Positions 1 to 5,861 of a DNA stretch of 9,381 bases are shown here, piece by piece. The stretch's first letter is position 1, and each line of letters starts with the position of its first letter. The DNA comes from Oscillospiraceae bacterium (GTDB lineage: Bacteria > Bacillota_A > Clostridia > Oscillospirales > Ruminococcaceae), in NCBI GenBank assembly GCA_018109965.1, contig JAGBFE010000406.1, forward strand, positions 1 through 9,381. The letters run 5' to 3'. The position numbers and the translations under genes were made by a program. The notes beneath the pieces are model-generated. The model did no database searches and was not told where the DNA came from. It saw only the letters and a program-made list of their open reading frames with translations.

Positions 1-18
1 AAAGATATGACGCAGATT
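1..18 (-). repeat. Left arm of an inverted repeat inside two dinB-like starts
   Basis: Bases 1-18 are the exact reverse complement of 288-305. The match may continue to the left of the window. The two arms lie at the same codon phase in the two divergent polymerase genes, so paralogy is the simplest explanation. They are also laid out like the arms of an invertible segment with 269 bases between them. Confidence 0.8.
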
Positions 19-33
19 ATTTATGTTGTTCAT
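1..33 (-). CDS. N-terminus of a second DinB-like (Y-family) DNA polymerase, runs off the left edge
   Basis: Read on the minus strand from base 33, an ATG opens MNNINNLRHIF and stays open to the window edge. The preceding bases hold AAGGAG (minus strand, 46-41) seven bases before the ATG, a strong ribosome binding site. The last six residues, NLRHIF, and the 18 bases encoding them are identical to codons 9-14 of the DinB gene at 264-1484, where they sit directly before the catalytic HCD motif. This suggests a paralogous Y-family polymerase transcribed divergently from its neighbour. Only eleven residues are visible, so the identification rests on that identity, the shared Met-Asn start and the good ribosome binding site. 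It could instead be a truncated duplicate or a contig-joining artefact. Confidence 0.6.
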   Translation of the reverse strand, partial: MNNINNLRHIF

Positions 34-47
34 AAACACTCTCCTTC

Positions 48-251
48 GTCCTTTCTTTAAAGAAAGGACCAAAGAACGTGGGGGTTGCGATTCCCCCACA
101 CCCCTAAACGCGGAATATGAACAAGCAGGTCTCGTCCCTTGTGGCGCTTCCGCGTGCAAATCCGCACGCACCGCGCCGCGTAGCTTGTCAAAAACCAGTC
201 GACAAAACGTTATTGTTTATCAGGAGGGCTCCGCCCTCCATTTCACCTCCT
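48..251. repeat. Palindrome-rich intergenic mosaic between the two dinB-like genes
   Basis: Four dyads follow one another. A perfect 22-bp palindrome occupies 48-69. A GTGGGGG/CCCCCAC stem (7 bp, 8-nt loop) lies at 78-99. A GCGTGC/GCACGC stem (6 bp, 6-nt loop) lies at 152-169. A GGAGGGC/GCCCTCC stem (7 bp, loop TCC) lies at 223-239. The interval is more GC-rich than the other intergenic regions here and has no convincing protein-coding content. Such clustering looks like a dispersed intergenic repeat or the wreck of a mobile element, but only one copy is in the window, so its repeat status is an inference. No T-rich tract follows the stems, so they are not ordinary intrinsic terminators. Confidence 0.55.
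222..251 (+). promoter_or_regulatory. Alternative pairings of a GGAGG tract ahead of dinB
   Basis: In a dinB leader transcript the AGGAGG at 222-227 could pair with the CCCTCC of the 223-239 hairpin or with CCTCCT at 246-251. The two pairings are mutually exclusive. The bases TCACCTCCT (243-251) also match the anti-Shine-Dalgarno end of 16S rRNA. The dinB start lies only 12 bases downstream and has a weak ribosome binding site. A control role is purely an inference from these complementarities. Confidence 0.25.
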
Positions 252-263
252 GGAAATATCTTT

Positions 264-1484
264 ATGAACAAATTTACTGACAAATGCAATCTGCGTCATA
301 TCTTTCATTGTGACTGCAACAGCTTTTTTGCATCGGTTTCGCTTTTGCCCTATCCCGAACTCCGCGACAAACCCGTTGCGGTGGGCGGTTCAAGCGAAAC
401 ACGCCACGGCATTGTGCTTGCAAAAAACGAAGCTGCAAAAAAATACGGCATAAAAACGGCACAGACTATTGCCAGTGCAAAACAGCTGTGCCCCGACCTT
501 ATCATTTTGCCGCCGCAGCGTGACAGATATGAATATTTCAGCAAAATAATAAACGAAATCTACAACAGCTACACCGACCTGGTGGAGCCTTTTGGCATTG
601 ACGAAAGCTGGCTGGATGTGACGGGCAGCTATCACCTTTTTGCCGACAGTCCCGTGCAGCTTGCTGATATGATAAGGCAGCGTGTTTACTACGAAACAGG
701 GCTGACCATTTCGGTAGGTGTCAGCTTTAACAAAATATTTGCAAAACTGGGCAGCGACTACAAAAAACCAAACGCCACAACGGTAATTACCCCCGAAAAT
801 TACAAACAGCTTTTGTACCCCCTTGATGTTGCCGATATGATGTATGTCGGCAAAACCACAAGAGAAACCTTGTACGGTATGGGCATACGCACAATCGGTC
901 AGCTTGCCTGTGCCGATGTAAATCTGCTGGAGGACAAGTTTGGCAAGCACGGCAGAGAGCTGCACATCTATGCAAACGGGCTGGAAGACAGCCTCGTTGC
1001 CCCCTTTGACAGCGAAAGGGAGATAAAATCCATCGGCAGCGGCAACACCTTCCGCCGCAATATAAAAGGCCTTGAGGATATAAAGCCCGCCCTTATGGTG
1101 CTGAGCGACCAGGTGGGCACAAGACTGCGCAAACACGGGATGTATGCCAACGGAGTGCAGATAACCATCAGAACCCCTGCCTTTGTCAACTTTACAAGAC
1201 AGTGCAGAATCACCTCTACCAACGTGAGCGACACCATTTACAAAACCGCTTTAAAGCTTTTGCTGGACAACTGGAATGTAAATGCCGAAATACGCATGCT
1301 CACCGTGACCGCCATTGACCTGACGCACGAAAAGCGTGCCGAGCAGACAAGCCTGTTTGACAGCGGAAAAACCGAAACAGACGAGAAAAAGGAAAAACTG
1401 CAGGAAGCACTGGACAAACTGAACAAGAAATACGGCAGAGATACGGTGCAGAACGCATCTGTTATGAAATCTGACTTATTTTGA
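264..1484 (+). CDS. dinB: Y-family translesion DNA polymerase (DinB / DNA polymerase IV)
   Basis: A 406-residue error-prone polymerase that copies across damaged template bases. The palm carries the catalytic acids: Asp17 in HCDCNSFFASV and Asp113-Glu114 in GIDESWLDVTGS. Phe22 sits at the steric-gate position that excludes ribonucleotides. The typical VGVSFNKIFAKLGSDYKKPN block (151-170), a helix-hairpin-helix thumb region near 190-215 and a little-finger domain (about 255-355) follow. QTSLF at 361-365 is a sliding-clamp (DnaN) binding motif, then comes a short basic tail. Length is normal for Pol IV. I chose the ATG at 264 because homology begins just after it. The open frame reaches back to 117, but that part only translates the hairpin-rich intergenic DNA. 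The ribosome binding site at 264 is weak (TGGA). No clear promoter or LexA box was seen. Confidence 0.93.
   Translation: MNKFTDKCNLRHIFHCDCNSFFASVSLLPYPELRDKPVAVGGSSETRHGIVLAKNEAAKKYGIKTAQTIASAKQLCPDLIILPPQRDRYEYFSKIINEIYNSYTDLVEPFGIDESWLDVTGSYHLFADSPVQLADMIRQRVYYETGLTISVGVSFNKIFAKLGSDYKKPNATTVITPENYKQLLYPLDVADMMYVGKTTRETLYGMGIRTIGQLACADVNLLEDKFGKHGRELHIYANGLEDSLVAPFDSEREIKSIGSGNTFRRNIKGLEDIKPALMVLSDQVGTRLRKHGMYANGVQITIRTPAFVNFTRQCRITSTNVSDTIYKTALKLLLDNWNVNAEIRMLTVTAIDLTHEKRAEQTSLFDSGKTETDEKKEKLQEALDKLNKKYGRDTVQNASVMKSDLF
288..305 (+). repeat. Right arm of the inverted repeat, within dinB
   Basis: This 18-base stretch encodes NLRHIF of the DinB protein and is the perfect inverted partner of bases 1-18. 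Confidence 0.8.
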
Positions 1485-1540
1485 TATCAAATTCTGCACA
1501 TAATTTTTCACATTTTACTATATACTTTATATTTTTTTAA

Positions 1541-1549
1541 TGCTATAAT
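1541..1549 (+). promoter_or_regulatory. Extended -10 promoter for the QueG-like gene
   Basis: TGC directly followed by a perfect TATAAT (1544-1549) forms an extended -10 element, 22 bases before the ATG at 1572. No good -35 is seen at the usual distance, which an extended -10 can tolerate. The surrounding sequence is very AT-rich. The implied leader is only about 16 bases. Confidence 0.55.
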
Positions 1550-1571
1550 TGAAAGGCTGGACGTTAATTTT

Positions 1572-2231
1572 ATGACAAACATTCAGAACGATATAAAACA
1601 GCTGCTTTTATCCCTTGGGGTAAGCGATGTTGGCTTTTGCAAAACCGACGACGGTGTGGGCGGGCTGTACAATGCGGTGAGCATTGTGGTGCAGCTTTCC
1701 GATGCAATAATCGACGAGATAGGCGACAAACCGACACACACTTATTTTAACCACTACCGCAGTGTGAACGCCTTTATCGACCACTGCCTTTTGCGGGTGG
1801 GACTTTTGCTGCAGCAAAACGGATATAAATACATAACCGTGGCAAGCAGCCAGTCGATAAATGACGAAGGCTGGTTTTATCGCGGCAGATACAGCCACAA
1901 AAAAGCGGCTGTGCTTGCATGCCTTGGCAATATAGGCAACAACTGCCTGTTTTTGCACAGGGAGTTTGGCACAAGGGTGCGCCTTGGCACAGTTTTTACC
2001 GACTGTGAATTCAGCAACCCAACCCAATATCCTGAAAATCCGTGCACTCACTGCAACATCTGCAAAGAAAAATGCACAAGCGGTGCAATCAGCGGCAAAA
2101 GCTGGTCCTATGACCGCGAAAGCTTTTTCAATGCGGCAAAATGCAGCGAGTTTATGAAACGGGAATACAAGCATATAGGCCGCGGTGCAGTTTGCGGCAT
2201 ATGCGTAAAATATTGTCCTTACAGTAAATAA
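1572..2231 (+). CDS. Short epoxyqueuosine-reductase-like (QueG-type) double 4Fe-4S protein
   Basis: A 219-residue protein whose C-terminus has the QueG cluster pattern: C158-x2-C161-x2-C164-x3-C168 for one 4Fe-4S centre, and C191 with C208-x2-C211-x3-C215-Pro for the second. The block from about 108 to 146 (HKKAAVLACLGNIG, then RLGTVFTDCEF) resembles the QueG core around the cobalamin site (RAGLGWIGK, then LGEIFTD). QueG is a cobalamin-dependent enzyme of about 380 residues that makes queuosine in tRNA. Here the N-terminal half is much shorter, and the segment where QueG has its catalytic Asp (VDS/VDT) reads ASSQ at 91-94. A different reductive role is therefore plausible. The ribosome binding site is weak (AAAGG 15 bases upstream). 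Confidence 0.7.
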   Translation: MTNIQNDIKQLLLSLGVSDVGFCKTDDGVGGLYNAVSIVVQLSDAIIDEIGDKPTHTYFNHYRSVNAFIDHCLLRVGLLLQQNGYKYITVASSQSINDEGWFYRGRYSHKKAAVLACLGNIGNNCLFLHREFGTRVRLGTVFTDCEFSNPTQYPENPCTHCNICKEKCTSGAISGKSWSYDRESFFNAAKCSEFMKREYKHIGRGAVCGICVKYCPYSK

Positions 2232-2257
2232 GCAGGGTTTCCTGTTTATATAAATCC

Positions 2258-2277
2258 AAAATTTAAAATTAAATTTT
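2258..2277. repeat. AT-only inverted repeat upstream of the membrane-protein gene
   Basis: AAAATTTAA and TTAAATTTT form a perfect 9-bp dyad with a 2-base centre, 25 bases before the ATG at 2302. It may form part of an AT-rich promoter zone or a weak leader hairpin. No convincing -35/-10 pair was found in the 70-base gap, so the gene may share transcripts with the QueG-like gene. Confidence 0.4.
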
Positions 2278-2301
2278 AAAAAACTATAAGAGGAGAAAAA
2301 A

Positions 2302-3453
2302 ATGAGATACAAAAAATCAGTTTCCAAAGAAACTTTTGTTGCTCTGTTTGCTATCATCGGCGTTTTTGTTGTTATCGGCAGAGTAATGGGCCTTGGCAAC
2401 ATGTTCAACACTTTGATGAACACAGCTCACGACCTGCTTATCAACACATGTTTCTTTATCATGGCTATTTCCGTTGTTACAGGTGCTTTGGCAAACCTGT
2501 TTGCAGAATTTGGTGTTATTGACCTTATGAACAAAATCATCTCACCACTTATGCGTCCAGTCTACGGTCTGCCTGGCGCAGCAAGCCTTGGTGTTGTTAC
2601 AACATTTATTTCTGACAACGCTGCTGTACTTTCCCTTACCAAAAACGAAAAAATCAAAGGCTTCTTTAAAGAATACCAGATTCCGCTGCTTTGCAACCTT
2701 GGCACAAGCTTTGGTATGGGCCTTATCCTTGTTACATATATGCTTGGTATGCCAATCAACGGTGCACTTCAGGCTTCATTGACAGGTGTTCTCGGTGCTG
2801 TTATCGGCTCCATCGTTTCTGTATCCCTTATGAGAAGAAGCACAATCAAGTTCTACGGCATCTCCAAGGAAGAAGCAAGACTTGACCGCTCCATCAAATC
2901 CTACAGAAAACAGGAAAACCAGATGCGCGAAATCAGAGGCTCTGCTCTTGAACGCGTGCTCAACGCTATGCTGGAAGGCGGCAAAACAGGTGTTGACCTT
3001 GGTTTTGCAATTGTTCCTGGCGTTGTATTTATCTGTACATTTGTTATGATGCTCACATTTGGTCCTGGCGAAACAGGTTTTACAGGTGACGCTTATCAGG
3101 GTATTGCACTTCTGCCAAAATTCGGCGAACTTATCCAGCCAATCACAAACCTTCTCTTCGGCTTTAAAGACCCATCTGCAATCGCATTTCCAATCACATC
3201 CCTTGGTGCAACAGGTGCTGCTATGGCTCTTGTACCAAGCATGATTGCTTCCGGTGCTGCAGGTCTTAACGAAATCGCAGTATTTACAGCTATGGGTATG
3301 TGCTGGTCCGGTTACCTTTCCACACATATCTCCATGATGGATGCTCTTGAAAAAAGAGAATTTATCAAATCCGCATTGCTCAGCCACACAATCGGCGGTC
3401 TTTGCGCAGGTGTTGCTGCACACTACCTCTGGATGCTGTTCAGCCTTATCTAA
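2302..3453 (+). CDS. Polytopic membrane protein with nucleoside-recognition (Gate) domains
   Basis: A 383-residue integral membrane protein with about eight to ten hydrophobic segments (near 12-30, 44-66, 93-112, 128-150, 155-178, 233-254, 283-320, 325-345, 361-382). A basic cytoplasmic-type loop at 179-218 splits it into two halves. It resembles the Gate-domain proteins related to SpmA/SpmB and nucleoside transporters, in particular the clostridial group that NCBI names CD0519/CD1768 family, whose substrate is not known. SDNAAVLSL (104-112) and the Gly/Ser/Thr-rich TSLGATGAAMALVPS (299-313) look like repeated pore-type motifs. An AGGAG at 2291-2295 gives a strong ribosome binding site. Codon use (many GCT, GTT, CTT, GGT) differs from its neighbours and suggests high expression. 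It ends at a strong terminator. Confidence 0.8.
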   Translation: MRYKKSVSKETFVALFAIIGVFVVIGRVMGLGNMFNTLMNTAHDLLINTCFFIMAISVVTGALANLFAEFGVIDLMNKIISPLMRPVYGLPGAASLGVVTTFISDNAAVLSLTKNEKIKGFFKEYQIPLLCNLGTSFGMGLILVTYMLGMPINGALQASLTGVLGAVIGSIVSVSLMRRSTIKFYGISKEEARLDRSIKSYRKQENQMREIRGSALERVLNAMLEGGKTGVDLGFAIVPGVVFICTFVMMLTFGPGETGFTGDAYQGIALLPKFGELIQPITNLLFGFKDPSAIAFPITSLGATGAAMALVPSMIASGAAGLNEIAVFTAMGMCWSGYLSTHISMMDALEKREFIKSALLSHTIGGLCAGVAAHYLWMLFSLI

Positions 3454-3475
3454 GCATAAACACAATAAAAAACAC

Positions 3476-3509
3476 ACAGCCTGTTCCGTTGGGAACAGGC
3501 TGTTTTTTT
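3476..3509 (+). terminator. Intrinsic terminator after the Gate-domain gene
   Basis: A perfect 12-bp stem (3476-3487 with 3492-3503), a GTTG loop and a run of T ending at 3509 start 22 bases after the stop codon at 3453. Confidence 0.93.
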
Positions 3510-3561
3510 GCTGTATTACGGTCTGATACAGCCAAAGTGATATCCATGTAATGCCATCACT
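3510..3561. other. Two further inverted repeats between convergent terminators
   Basis: GCTGTAT/ATACAGC (3510-3516 with 3526-3532) and AGTGAT/ATCACT (3536-3541 with 3556-3561) fill the gap between the two terminators. Neither is followed by a T tract. They may be chance dyads in a short convergent intergenic region; no RNA family was recognised. Confidence 0.3.
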
Positions 3562-3588
3562 GCAGCAGTTGTATCGGTTTTACTGCAC

Positions 3589-3627
3589 AAAAAGCTCCCG
3601 CATTTTGTATGCGGGAGCTTTGTTTTT
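3589..3627 (-). terminator. Bidirectional terminator closing the chorismate-mutase-like gene
   Basis: A perfect 13-bp stem (3591-3603 with 3609-3621) has a 5-base loop. On the minus strand it ends in a five-T tract (3593-3589) just after the stop codon at 3628-3626. On the + strand it is followed by GTTTTT, so it also backs up the terminator of the convergent gene. Confidence 0.88.
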
Positions 3628-3886
3628 ACTTGCTTTCGGCAAAATGCTCTTTGCTTGTGTTCATAATTGTACGGAAAAGCTCGATGGAAAAGTTCTGGAT
3701 TTCCTGCGGGCTGTTTGCCACCACACGTTCCAGCAGTTCTTCCTCGGCTTTGCGGTCATAGAGGCCTTTGCCTTCCTTTGCTTTTTCTTTGCCGATAAGC
3801 TGTGTAAGCTCCAAGTGGCGTATAAAAAGCTTTAAAATCTCATCGTCCGTTGCGATAAGCTGGTTTTTTAATTCTTCAATGTTCAT
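3626..3886 (-). CDS. Small AroQ-fold (chorismate mutase type II-like) protein with altered active site
   Basis: An 86-residue all-helical protein with the layout of a stand-alone AroQ domain: ELKNQL..TDDEILKLF (helix 1), LIGKEKAKEG, then LYDRKAEEELLERV and an F-R-T-I-M-N-T-S end. AroQ chorismate mutases turn chorismate into prephenate for Phe/Tyr synthesis. Aligning by eye to the E. coli domain, Lys39 (K35), Asp48 (D44) and Glu52 (E48) are kept. The positions of Arg11, Arg28, Arg51 and Gln88 read K7, H24, A47 and F-or-H. The fold assignment is fairly safe; activity is doubtful. No other aromatic-pathway gene is nearby. It is a single-gene unit with its own promoter and terminator; a weak AGG lies 12 bases before the ATG. 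Confidence 0.75.
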   Translation of the reverse strand: MNIEELKNQLIATDDEILKLFIRHLELTQLIGKEKAKEGKGLYDRKAEEELLERVVANSPQEIQNFSIELFRTIMNTSKEHFAESK

Positions 3887-3935
3887 ATAATAAGGGTACC
3901 TGCCTTGGGATATTTGCTAAGCAATATATTACTAT

Positions 3936-3965
3936 ATTATGCCGAAAAAATCAATGTATTGACAA
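3936..3965 (-). promoter_or_regulatory. Promoter for the chorismate-mutase-like gene
   Basis: On the minus strand TTGTCA (3965-3960) and CATAAT (3941-3936) are separated by 18 bases, about 50 bases before the ATG at 3886. Each box differs from the consensus at one position. Confidence 0.55.
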
Positions 3966-4120
3966 AACTATTGTATCATCCGTTAATTGCCTGCCACTGA
4001 TTTTCTGTCGGATTTTTTGCAGCTGCAAACCAAGGTTTATATCTGATAATATTATTGCCTGTTTTGAATATTGTTGTTTATCAGACTGTTTTTATGCTGT
4101 CATAATTTGGTCTGGTACAT

Positions 4121-4156
4121 AAAAATATGCACAGCAGACTATGCTGCTGTGCATAT
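4121..4156 (-). terminator. Terminator downstream of the response regulator
   Basis: A perfect 13-bp stem (4125-4137 with 4144-4156) with a 6-base loop reads into a T tract on the minus strand (4125-4121), about 70 bases past the stop codon at 4229. Confidence 0.82.
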
Positions 4157-4228
4157 CAGCCGTCTTATGTGTATGTCAATTTTTGCACAAAGCTTTTACA
4201 GCTTGTGTGTAATTGCATATTTTTGCCG

Positions 4229-4930
4229 CTATTCCTTAACCTCAAACTTGTATCCTACGCCCCACACGGTTTTGAGGTTCCACTGTTCCGACACACCCTC
4301 CAGTTTTTCTCTCAGACGTTTGATGTGCACGTCAATGGTGCGGCTGTCACCGTAGTATTCAAACCCCCATACCTCATCAAGGAGGGCATCACGGGTGAAA
4401 ACCTTGTTGCTGTTTTTTGCAAGATAATAAAGCAGCTCCATTTCTTTTGGAGGTGTATCCACAACCTCGCCCTTTACCTTGAGCTCGTATTTTGTGATGT
4501 TGACCACAAGGTTGTCAAACACAAGTTCGCCGTCGTGGGATTCGGCTTTGCTCTGGGCAGTACGGCCTGTGCGGCGCAAAACTGCCTTGATACGAGCCAC
4601 AACCTCCTTGGTGTCAAAAGGTTTTACAATATAGTCATCGGCGCCAAGTTCCAGCCCAAGGACCTTGTCAAAGGTTTCGCCCTTTGCTGTAAGCATAATG
4701 ATTGGTGTGTCCTTTTTGGCGCGCATACGGCGGCAGGCCTCCCAGCCGTCAACACGGGGCATCATAACATCCAGCAAAACAAGGTCAATATCGTTGCTGT
4801 CATGCATGCTGACTGCGGTTTCGCCATCGTGGGCAAGCAGTGTTTCGTAGCCTTCCTTTTCAAGGTAAAGGCGCAAAAGCTCGCATATATTTCGGTCATC
4901 ATCAACAATCAGTATCTTTTCTCTGTCCAT
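4229..4930 (-). CDS. OmpR/PhoB-family response regulator, no adjacent kinase
   Basis: A 233-residue two-domain transcription regulator. The receiver domain (about 4-120) has the acidic pocket D10-D12, phosphoacceptor Asp54 in LLDVMMPRVDGWE, Thr81 in MLTAKGE and Lys103 in VKPFD. The C-terminal winged helix (about 134-232) has the usual PKEMELLYYL, RDALLDEVWG, SRTIDVHIKRLREKL and VWGVGYKF blocks, so it should bind DNA as a phosphorylated dimer. All catalytic receiver residues are present. GGAGG lies eight bases before the ATG. It is flanked by a 190-base gap upstream and its own terminator downstream, with no histidine kinase in the window, so the signal and partner are unknown. Its target genes cannot be named from sequence. 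Confidence 0.93.
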   Translation of the reverse strand: MDREKILIVDDDRNICELLRLYLEKEGYETLLAHDGETAVSMHDSNDIDLVLLDVMMPRVDGWEACRRMRAKKDTPIIMLTAKGETFDKVLGLELGADDYIVKPFDTKEVVARIKAVLRRTGRTAQSKAESHDGELVFDNLVVNITKYELKVKGEVVDTPPKEMELLYYLAKNSNKVFTRDALLDEVWGFEYYGDSRTIDVHIKRLREKLEGVSEQWNLKTVWGVGYKFEVKE

Positions 4931-4983
4931 ATATAAAACCTCCGTAAAAGGTATTTTTCGTTTTGTCTGCCTGTGTGCCGCAA

Positions 4984-5024
4984 TGCAGTTTTGTATACTG
5001 CAAATGATATCCAGTCATACTGCA
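4984..5024. promoter_or_regulatory. Repeated ATACTGCA sites upstream of the response regulator
   Basis: ATACTGCA occurs at 4995-5002 and again at 5017-5024, exactly 22 bases (two helical turns) apart. A partial inverted copy, TGCAGT, lies at 4984-4989, making a TGCAGT-N7-ACTGCA dyad. OmpR/PhoB-type regulators bind direct repeats on one helix face, so this could be an autoregulatory site. The -35/-10 elements of the gene are not clear. Confidence 0.35.
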
Positions 5025-5120
5025 CCCTTGTCAGATTATTATCTGTATTTTATCACACAAATATGAACAATTAAAGTTTTAAAGGTGTACAAATATATTT
5101 TTTGCCAGCATATGCCACAA

Positions 5121-5861
5121 TCAGCGGATAAAAACAAATGTGTTTTCATCCGAGCGTTCGGGGCAAAAGCGGTAGTTCTGGCGGTTAAAGGTTTTTATCT
5201 GTTCTGTGTCGGCAATATTATTTTCTGCCATAAAGCGCACCATCTCGCCCCTTGCCATTTTGCAGGCGGTGCCTTTTTCCACCACCTTGCCGTCTTTGAT
5301 TTCGCCAAAGACGCAGGTGATAAATTTTACGCTGTCGGGCAGATATTTTGACACCGCAATGCTGTATTCCTTTGAGGCAAGGTTCAGTATGCAGTCGGTT
5401 TCGCCGGCAAGCTGTGCGGCAAGTGTGCCGCCCCAGAAATCATACAGGTCCTTTTTGCCGTCAGCTGACAGCTTTGCCTGCATCTCCAGACGGTATGGCA
5501 CCACACCGTCAAAGGGGCGCAGAATGCCATAAAAGCCCGACAATATCCGCAGATGCTGTGTGATATAGTCAATCTCATCATAAGTGAACACGCCCGGCGC
5601 CATATACTGATACTGTATCCCCTCATAGCTTAAAACTGCAGGGGTCAGCCTTTTGTGCAGATGGGCTGTATTTATTCTTTCAAAATTCAGCTCGGCAATG
5701 CTGTCGTTGCATTTCCACAGTTTTTTCAGCTCTGCATAGCTCATACCCTTCAGGGTATCAAGCAAAAGCTGTGTCCTGTCAACAAACTGCGGCAAGCCGC
5801 TGCAGGGCAGGCTGTCGGTGTCGGTATTCATCTTTTTTGCAGGAGAAATTATTATTCTCAT
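5121..5861 (-). CDS. yaaA: Peroxide stress protein YaaA (DUF328)
   Basis: A 246-residue protein with the family signatures ISPAKKM at the N-terminus (5-11), LSGFYGILRPFDGV..YRLEM (107-127) and the C-terminal GTACKMARGEMVRFMAENNI block (197-216). The length is close to the roughly 258 residues of the E. coli protein. YaaA binds DNA and lowers free iron and oxidative damage under hydrogen peroxide stress. The ATG directly abuts the TAG of the rhodanese gene (0-nt gap), and GGAG lies eight bases before it inside that gene, so the two are translationally coupled. Its place behind bcp and a rhodanese supports a role in peroxide/thiol defence. No convincing terminator follows the stop. Confidence 0.92.
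   Translation of the reverse strand: MRIIISPAKKMNTDTDSLPCSGLPQFVDRTQLLLDTLKGMSYAELKKLWKCNDSIAELNFERINTAHLHKRLTPAVLSYEGIQYQYMAPGVFTYDEIDYITQHLRILSGFYGILRPFDGVVPYRLEMQAKLSADGKKDLYDFWGGTLAAQLAGETDCILNLASKEYSIAVSKYLPDSVKFITCVFGEIKDGKVVEKGTACKMARGEMVRFMAENNIADTEQIKTFNRQNYRFCPERSDENTFVFIR

Larger units (their letters stand above)
3887..4228. other. 342-base intergenic region
   Basis: This gap holds the promoter at 3936-3965 and the response-regulator terminator at 4121-4156. Between about 3966 and 4120 the DNA is AT-rich, and I see no gene, RNA or clear repeat in it. Confidence 0.6.

Noticed and set aside
390..1136. Long minus-strand frame across dinB
   Set aside because: It lies wholly opposite the well supported dinB coding sequence and shows no family motif; a shadow frame.
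1480..1491. TTTGATATCAAA perfect palindrome at the dinB stop
   Set aside because: Short, includes the stop codon, and lacks a second copy or promoter context; probably chance.
2776..3477. Long Cys-rich minus-strand frame across the Gate-domain gene
   Set aside because: Shadow of a clear membrane-protein gene; it overlaps the terminator stem and has no recognisable domain.
3959..3987. TTGACA with GTTAAT on the + strand
   Set aside because: No + strand gene lies downstream and the -10 is poor; the overlapping minus-strand promoter explains the sequence better.
5096..5120. GCATATGC dyad after yaaA as a terminator
   Set aside because: No loop-forming stem of useful length and no T tract on the minus strand.
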